10,476 nucleotides of DNA from Willaertia magna (Eukaryota > Heterolobosea > Eutetramitea > Acrasida > Naegleriidae), in assembly GCA_902984215.1 (NCBI GenBank), contig CADWAF010002646.1, positions 1-10,476 of the forward strand, in the 5' to 3' direction. Below, one piece after another: positions 5,419-10,476 of the stretch. Each line of letters begins with the position of its first letter. Positions within the stretch are counted from its first letter, which is position 1. The notes under the pieces were generated by a model that did no database searches, was not told where the DNA came from, and worked only from the letters and a program-made list of their open reading frames with translations. The translations under genes and the position numbers were made by a program.

Positions 5419-8196
5419 ATGTTAAATCATAAATTCACATCACAAAAAAATAAAATAATCACGATAATGAATAGTCTAAATAATTCACAAGTAAATGGGT
5501 TCACTAATAAGACTCAAATGTCAAAATCACCATCATCTACTAGTTCAGGTAATGGCAATTTATCTAGCTCCTCCTCACAAAACGTTTCCTCAAACGACAG
5601 CGCTAGATCATCTAGAAACAATGGAAGAAAAACAAACAATTTAAACAAAAAAGATGAACCAGCCTCTGACAATGAATTTAGTTTATTAGATGGAACAGTA
5701 GTTAAATTGGATAGTATAAAATCTAGAACTTCTATCGGCATTGCATTGAAGGAAGGTGAAACTGTTAAGTCAGACATAGATGCGGCTATATCTGCAATTA
5801 AAATTAAAACATGCAATTCAACTGAAATATTTTATGGTGTTAGAGATCTTGTAAAAAGATATGTAGCAAGCATATTGGGCAGATTATTTATTGAAAAGGA
5901 AAAGGAATTGCTTTCTAAAATGCCTTTAGTTAGTAAGACCAATGATTTCAACAATCTATGGGAAGCAAATGGATATGCTAAAATAATGAAAGCACAATTC
6001 AAAGAATGTGACGATAAAATGAATATGGTAAATTCTGATGAAGATAAATATGAATTGCAGCTCTACAAAGTTAAAGCTATCGATGGCTTGAAAAGATTAA
6101 TTGATGAATTAAATCTCAAATTAAAAAAACACGATGGCACGAAAATTGTGGTAGATGATAGATTGAGAATCATAAAAAAACAAATTGTGATTATACCAAC
6201 ACTTGCGGTTATTGGGCCGCAAAACTCTGGAAAGAGCTCAGTAATCAACAGATTATTGGGAATGTCATTGGTAGAAGTTTCAACTGGTAGAATGTCTAGG
6301 GTACTTGTCTACATACAAAATGCTGGATATTCACCACGTGGTAGACAAGGATATTCTATTTTCTTTAAAGGAAATTTAACCCCAGAGAAGATAGAAGAAA
6401 TTGCAAATAGTGTTACTTCACTCAAACCTGACCAACGCCCTAGTAACATGTTAGGTGAAGATTTAAATATTTGGAAAAACTGTGAAACTCCTTATCTAAA
6501 TGAAATTTTAGAATTTTTATTAAAACAAATACAAGAAGGAAACCAAGAAATGGAATGGTTTTTGGAAGATAATGAAGAATCAAAAAATATTTTTAGAGCA
6601 TTAGCATTTGGTTATTTCTTATCTAATCTTACAGACTGTGCTGCTATTTATAAAAATGGAATTTTATGTAACGTTTTAGATGTACCTGGAACAGCCAGTA
6701 ATGATGTGGTAATTTCTAAATCTATGATAGATCGTATCAATCAGGCTAATGCATTCATTTACTGTAAATCGGGCGGGGATGACATGAGTTATACTGCCAA
6801 AGATAAAGAAGCTTTGGAGATTCTCTCTAAAACTTCCAGAAATTTCAGTGAATACATCTTGTTAGTCAACAAGGCAGAGAACATTATAGGAAGTACTTAT
6901 GAAAAGGAAAATACTGAAAGTATTGCTAATGAATTTAAACAAGCTTTATCTCTTCCAAAGTTAAAAACCTTTTTAACAGTTTCCATAGATGATGAATCAT
7001 GGAGAAGTTGCAAAGGGGCAGAAGATTTTGTTGAATTGTTAAACGGTGATTTGAGAAATACCATTAGAAAAAAGATAGATTCGGAAATTAATGATATCTA
7101 TAGCCAATATTGTAATATATTAGATGAAACCTTTAGAGAGCAAGGCTCGGGTTTTAACAATATCCTCGATGGTGATTTCGAAGAATTAACCAGAACTTCC
7201 AACAAAAACAAATTACAAGAAAAAATTAAAAATATGGAAGAAAGAGAAAAGAAATATTTATATGAAAAGAAAAAAAAGGAATTGGATTTTTCTTTACATG
7301 AAATGGAAAACCATATTTTTTCTAATCTTAGAGAAGATGTTTTAACTGATATTTCCAATTATTTTTCTGAACGTGTTTCTTCTAGAATGGATAAAAACCA
7401 AGTTTCATTGTGGAGAGAAATGATGAGAATGGATCATTCATCAGTTGAAATGGATCCAACTAAAGCCGAAATGAGTATTCGTATACGTACTTATACAGAA
7501 TTAATGGAAACCCTTAGAGTTTGTGCCCAAGAATTAGGATCTTATTTATTCGGTAAATATTTTGAAAAACCATTCGTCCATAGCTTGGTAAAGTTTCTTT
7601 CCGTAGACTCTGAGACTTTAGAAGCATATTATCCAATATCAGAAAAATATTTCGTTTCTCAAATAGAATTTTCTGTTATCACAAAAGCACAACCATTGGC
7701 TGAACATGATGTTTCCTTACCAACTAGATTAGCAAGTGAACAAAGAATTAACATTGAAGGTTTGATGAATAATATGGGTTTGAATGCTGACTATTGGCCA
7801 AGTTTGGATCCTACCATCGATGACAAAGCACCCGTTACCGCAAGTCGCCGTGGTTTGCCACTTACCTTTTCTTTCCAGGGAACTGGCTCTAACACAGATG
7901 ATGAATCTGATGGAGATGAAAATGGGGAATTATTGGAAAAATCAATGCAACAAAATCCAGTAACTAACCCACGGATGAATGGTGGTGGAATGACCAAGAA
8001 TGATCAATTAACAGGTAACAATGGAACATCCAATATCGGTGAAACGGGTAGTGTCAATAAAATATTGAATACCTCCAGAACCGCAAGTAATAGAACCTTA
8101 CAGAATACATCCAATAACAACAAGAATAATGATAAAGGAAATTCATCCAATCAACCATCTCCTAGAAATGGTTTTGCTGTACGTATGCATGGTTAG
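5419..8196 (+). CDS. Divergent dynamin-superfamily GTPase
   Basis: A 925-residue uninterrupted protein. The large GTPase domain (about 255-560) shows the P-loop GPQNSGKSS (266-274), a switch-I Ser (TGRMSR, S293) where dynamins have Thr, the G3 motif DVPGT (421-425) and NKAE (484-487) in place of the usual TKxD. Dynamins polymerise on membranes and use GTP to tubulate or cut them. G1 to G3 spans about 155 residues against roughly 100 in classical dynamin, so there is an insertion (around 310-400). A charged helical, partly coiled-coil stalk follows (595-780). Residues 1-75 are Ser/Asn-rich; the tail from 795 has an acidic cluster (DDESDGDENGE, near 824-838) and then an Asn-rich stretch to the end. 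No PH domain, transmembrane segment or clear GED was seen. The start is uncertain: ATG 5419 or ATG 5467 (MNSLNNSQ, which begins the disordered region). An A/T-rich ATATAAATAATT lies at 5379-5390. No intron. Confidence 0.85.
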   Translation: MLNHKFTSQKNKIITIMNSLNNSQVNGFTNKTQMSKSPSSTSSGNGNLSSSSSQNVSSNDSARSSRNNGRKTNNLNKKDEPASDNEFSLLDGTVVKLDSIKSRTSIGIALKEGETVKSDIDAAISAIKIKTCNSTEIFYGVRDLVKRYVASILGRLFIEKEKELLSKMPLVSKTNDFNNLWEANGYAKIMKAQFKECDDKMNMVNSDEDKYELQLYKVKAIDGLKRLIDELNLKLKKHDGTKIVVDDRLRIIKKQIVIIPTLAVIGPQNSGKSSVINRLLGMSLVEVSTGRMSRVLVYIQNAGYSPRGRQGYSIFFKGNLTPEKIEEIANSVTSLKPDQRPSNMLGEDLNIWKNCETPYLNEILEFLLKQIQEGNQEMEWFLEDNEESKNIFRALAFGYFLSNLTDCAAIYKNGILCNVLDVPGTASNDVVISKSMIDRINQANAFIYCKSGGDDMSYTAKDKEALEILSKTSRNFSEYILLVNKAENIIGSTYEKENTESIANEFKQALSLPKLKTFLTVSIDDESWRSCKGAEDFVELLNGDLRNTIRKKIDSEINDIYSQYCNILDETFREQGSGFNNILDGDFEELTRTSNKNKLQEKIKNMEEREKKYLYEKKKKELDFSLHEMENHIFSNLREDVLTDISNYFSERVSSRMDKNQVSLWREMMRMDHSSVEMDPTKAEMSIRIRTYTELMETLRVCAQELGSYLFGKYFEKPFVHSLVKFLSVDSETLEAYYPISEKYFVSQIEFSVITKAQPLAEHDVSLPTRLASEQRINIEGLMNNMGLNADYWPSLDPTIDDKAPVTASRRGLPLTFSFQGTGSNTDDESDGDENGELLEKSMQQNPVTNPRMNGGGMTKNDQLTGNNGTSNIGETGSVNKILNTSRTASNRTLQNTSNNNKNNDKGNSSNQPSPRNGFAVRMHG

Positions 8197-8254
8197 ACTT
8201 ACGAATTGCAAATATAAAACCATTTCAAAAAAATCTTTGTAAATATCACCTTTC

Positions 8255-8260
8255 AATAAA
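8255..8260 (+). terminator. AATAAA polyadenylation-type signal of the dynamin-like gene
   Basis: AATAAA lies 58 bases after the TAG stop (8194-8196), a normal distance for 3'-end formation in a compact eukaryotic genome. AATAAA is frequent by chance in DNA this AT-rich, so only the position supports it. Confidence 0.35.
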
Positions 8261-8282
8261 AATCTTTTATGTAGCATGAAAA

Positions 8283-8408
8283 TTATGTTAATTGTAAATC
8301 TTGAATAACTATAGAAAAGTCCACAACCACTAATTCATTTTTTTTAACAAAGTTATTAAATTCTTCAGTTGAATTAATGTGGTGAACTTTTTGCTTCTGA
8401 ACTATCAC
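8283..8408 (-). pseudogene. Truncated thioredoxin N-terminus
   Basis: On the minus strand the frame reads VIVQKQKVHHINSTEEFNNF then VKKNELVVVDFS, closely following the start of a thioredoxin: a beta strand, the S(x)xEF helix with N-K-x-E-L, and the buried strand LVVVDF. In thioredoxins the next residues are (Y/F)A-x-WCGPC, the redox site. Here the sequence turns to IVIQDLQLT and stops at TAA (8285-8283). The active site and the remaining two thirds are absent: the next bases run into the 3' end of the dynamin-like gene. The first codon is GTG (8408-8406), one base from ATG, so the start may also be lost. The length kept is about 32 matching residues of a usual 105. Thioredoxin reduces protein disulfides; this fragment cannot. 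Convergent with the dynamin-like gene. Confidence 0.65.
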
Positions 8409-8619
8409 CAATACTTGTTGGTTTCAGGTGTGACTTTAATAATAAATTTGTAACTTTCCACTTTTTGTAAAACATGAACAAAACAAATAAATAATGATAA
8501 TTCAAGTAAAATAAAGAATAAACCATGTACAATATAAGATGTAATAATTGTTTCAATTTAATATTTTGAAAATGTTCTATATCTTATATCTAAAATAAAT
8601 AATATAATACAAAATATAA
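8409..8619. other. Non-coding AT-rich gap upstream of the thioredoxin remnant
   Basis: Nothing supported. A 60-codon minus-strand frame overlaps 8374-8556 but is in the wrong frame for thioredoxin and has a low-complexity hydrophobic composition typical of A/T-rich DNA. Confidence 0.4.
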
Positions 8620-8708
8620 CAGTTCCGTAATCTACAATCCGCTACTAAAACAACATAATCTATACCAAAAGATACCCTCACACATGAAGATACCATCAAT
8701 AATATTTT

Positions 8709-8722
8709 CCTCATGCATGAGG
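8709..8722. repeat. Perfect 14-bp palindrome between T-tracts
   Basis: CCTCATGCATGAGG equals its own reverse complement; it is preceded by TTTT and followed by seven T. It lies within the first run of the decayed gene, where it encodes part of FLMHEV, so it may simply be coding. Confidence 0.55.
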
Positions 8723-9037
8723 TTTTTTTAAATAATAATAGTAATAAGGACCGATGAAAATAAGAGTTTAAACTGCTATAGTGTAGTTGTTAAAAAAATA
8801 GTTAAGAGTGTTATAAAAAAAAATAGTGCTTTCTCAAAAGTAATTGCAAATTTAAAAAACCAAAAATTAGTAAAACAACAAACAAATTTAAAACAACAAG
8901 AAACTTTGCACCAAAGAATTGAAAAATAAAAAGAAAGTATTTTTAAAAAAATACAGGAAATAGTAAAATTAAATAGAGAAAAAAAACACATGGAAACACT
9001 TATTATTGAGATAACAAATATTATAGAAACATCGGAA

Positions 9038-9124
9038 ATACTAAAAATACTAAAAACACTAGAAACACCAAAAACACTAGAAACACTAAAAACATTAAAA
9101 ACACCAAAAATACCAAAAACACCT
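9038..9124 (+). repeat. 9-bp coding minisatellite (three-residue repeat)
   Basis: About ten imperfect copies of a three-codon unit, (ACA or ATA)(CTA or CCA)(AAA or GAA), giving ILKILKTLETPKTLETLKTL and KTPKIPKTP. The period is a multiple of three and stays in frame, so it grew while the gene was translated. The alternation of Leu and Pro, and of Lys and Glu, comes from single-base differences between copies. Confidence 0.7.
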
Positions 9125-9723
9125 ATTAATCTTACAACTTCATCATCAAGTGTTACTGATTTTAATAAAAATACAAATACAACAGTATTTGATGATAAAT
9201 TTAATAAAAATAAAAGAAGAAGACTTATAAATAAATAATAAATCAATCAGAAACAACAGTTACCTGTTAGTAATAAAAATATTACAAAATATTATGAAAA
9301 AAACACTGAAAAGTTTTACAATAGTTTAAAAGGAGACGAAAAGTTAAGTGAAAATTTAATTAAATTTAATAGAACTTTATTGTTTTTAAAATATAAAAAA
9401 AATTGTTTAAATTTTTTGTAAAAACGTGTTAAAAGGTGGATTTGAATTATGTATTAAAGAGAAAGTTATTGGGTATATGAAAAAATTTAAATTTCATATA
9501 ATTTATACTGATGCCTTAAAGAAAATTGTAGTTACAGCAGTTGGTGGGAAAAATAATAGAAGAATAAGAAATTTTATTTATGGCAAATTTGAAAAATTAA
9601 ATAGAACTGAAAAAAAAAGAAACTACTAAAGATTGTATAGATCAATTGAATGATTTTAAAAGATTAGTTAAACAGAAGAAGAAGGAAATTATTGAAAATT
9701 GTGTTAAAAAATTCAAAAAATAA

Positions 9724-9871
9724 ATTATTTACTCTTATTCTAATCGAATTAATTATTTGTTAATTATTCTACTTCTGTACACTAGTTTTATGATTGTTTC
9801 TTTTAAAAGTAATTTATTTATCTATTTTGGTCAATTAGTAATTTTTTGTGTGTCTTTTACTATTTAACAAT
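9724..9871. other. Non-coding gap between two convergent decayed genes
   Basis: AT-rich, no supported frame on either strand, no clear inverted repeat. It separates the plus-strand gene ending at 9723 from the minus-strand gene ending at 9872. Confidence 0.4.
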
Positions 9872-10475
9872 CTAATAAACTATAAAACAAACAGCATCAC
9901 CAACTATTGAAATATTTCTTTTTGATTGATCTTCAATCTTTTTAATACTTGCTAATCTAGTTTGTAAAACATAAGGATTTGATTGTAATAAAATAAATTC
10001 AACTAAATATTATTATATTATTTCATTATTTCTGAATATCCATTAACTTTAAACCTTGTCAATCTCTTTACAGTAGCTTATTAAAAGAGTAATAAAGAAT
10101 ATGGTCTATATTAAAAAATAATTTTTATAAATCATAATTATTATCATTTATATAAAAATTTAATTTATCATTTAAATTATCTTCTAATTGTTTTATACAA
10201 TAATACTGTTTTATTTTTATTTTACCAATATTTATATTAATTAATAATTTAGCTTTGTTTTTTATAATTTTAAAATTTTGAGTTCGTAATTTTGGAATAT
10301 TTTGTATTATATTATTTTCTTCATTATTTTCAATTTTCTTTTTCTCATTTCTACCGATATAATATTTAATATTAAAATAACCATTTAAATCATTATAGAA
10401 ATAAAGTGGATATTGATTTTTAGAATAAATAATATTATGAATATAATTTGTAATAAATGTAATAAGTAAATTAAT
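9872..10475 (-). pseudogene. Decayed unknown gene, entering from the right edge
   Basis: The minus strand is open from the window edge (10475) to TAA at 10127-10125, reading NNIIYSKNQYPLYFYNDLNG-like sequence rich in Asn, Ile and Tyr (for example KNQYPLYFYNDLNGYFNIKY, and KLLININIGKIKIKQYYCIK). The same frame goes on as KLFFNIDHILYYSFNKLL; coding sense then shifts to VKRLTRFKVNGYSEIMK, and then to YLVEFILLQSNPYVLQTRLA, SIKKIEDQSKRNISIVGDAV, CFIVY (10009-9872, ending TAG). That gives at least two frameshifts and two or more stops. The last part has a balanced residue mix and is the most protein-like. No family was recognised. The 5' end lies outside the window. Confidence 0.35.
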
Positions 10476-10476
10476 A

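Larger units (their letters stand above)
8620..9723 (+). pseudogene. Decayed gene for a Lys-rich coiled-coil protein, unknown family
   Basis: Consecutive plus-strand open runs look like one gene broken by indels and stops. Run 1 (8620-8757, one TAA) has SIPKDTLTHEDTINNIFLMH. Run 2 (8732-9238, TAA at 8927-8929) has a heptad-like Lys/Gln/Leu stretch (VIANLKNQKLVKQQTNLKQQ), then a TLK/TPK repeat, then a Ser/Thr patch and the basic end KNKRRRLINK. Run 3 (about 9255-9420) includes NKNITKYYEKNTEKFYNSLK. Run 4 (9426-9629) reads LKGGFELCIKEKVIGYMKKF, KFHIIYTDALKKIVVTAVGG and KNNRRIRNFIYGKFEKLNR. A shift within the A-run at 9610-9620 continues it as KETTKDCIDQLNDFKRLVKQ to TAA 9721-9723. The globular part is run 4. 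I do not recognise the family; the basic composition would suit nucleic-acid binding or a mobile-element protein, which is a guess. Confidence 0.4.

Noticed and set aside
8709..8729. Bacterial-type terminator (palindrome plus T-run).
   Set aside because: The context is eukaryotic, the palindrome has no loop, and it lies inside a former coding run.
8776..9246. 156-codon minus-strand Phe/Val-rich frame.
   Set aside because: It is the complement of the minisatellite and Lys-rich run; its VFGVSSVFS repeats mirror the plus-strand TLK/TPK repeat.
1..10476. Reassigned stop codons (TAA/TAG read as Gln), since several remnants are interrupted only by TAA or TAG and one falls at a conserved Gln.
   Set aside because: The 925-codon dynamin-like gene contains CAA and CAG but no TAA or TAG, and the remnants also carry frameshifts and a TGA, so decay explains them better. 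Mass-spectrometry peptides or suppressor-type tRNA genes would reopen it.

Overview
The window looks like nuclear DNA from a very AT-rich, intron-poor eukaryote, probably a parasitic or gene-losing lineage such as an AT-rich microsporidian or another early-diverging fungus. Three things point that way: a long uninterrupted 925-codon dynamin-type GTPase with Asn/Ser-rich tails, an AATAAA signal just after its stop, and remnants of eukaryote-type genes. The species is an inference. The standard code fits, because the large gene has no internal TAA, TAG or TGA.

Layout from the left. The first 279 bases hold the end of a SulP anion transporter (STAS domain), broken by a stop. On the minus strand at about 710-1170 are pieces of an M1 zinc aminopeptidase, including its HExxH motif. 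After AT-rich sequence with a perfect 18-bp palindrome comes a 17-unit, 16-bp tandem repeat (2351-2629). From 2782 to 4269 lies a frame-shifted gene whose intact last part (157 residues) has the layout of a fungal TET/JBP-like 2-oxoglutarate/iron dioxygenase, but with both iron-binding histidines replaced by tyrosine. Two unrecognised, stop-interrupted reading frames follow (4265-5017 and 5046-5384); the second carries four 18-residue repeats.

The one clearly intact large gene is the dynamin-like GTPase at 5419-8196. Just beyond it, on the minus strand, is the start of a thioredoxin gene that ends right before the expected WCGPC active site (8283-8408). The right end holds two unrecognised decayed genes facing each other: a lysine-rich, partly coiled-coil one on the plus strand (8620-9723) with a 9-bp minisatellite, and one on the minus strand that runs in from beyond the window (9872-10475).

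These genes do not form a pathway. The picture is one maintained membrane-remodelling GTPase inside a stretch where housekeeping genes (transporter, peptidase, thioredoxin) and possible mobile-element genes have decayed, largely in a way that fits C-to-T mutation plus small indels. No tRNA, rRNA or CRISPR array was seen.
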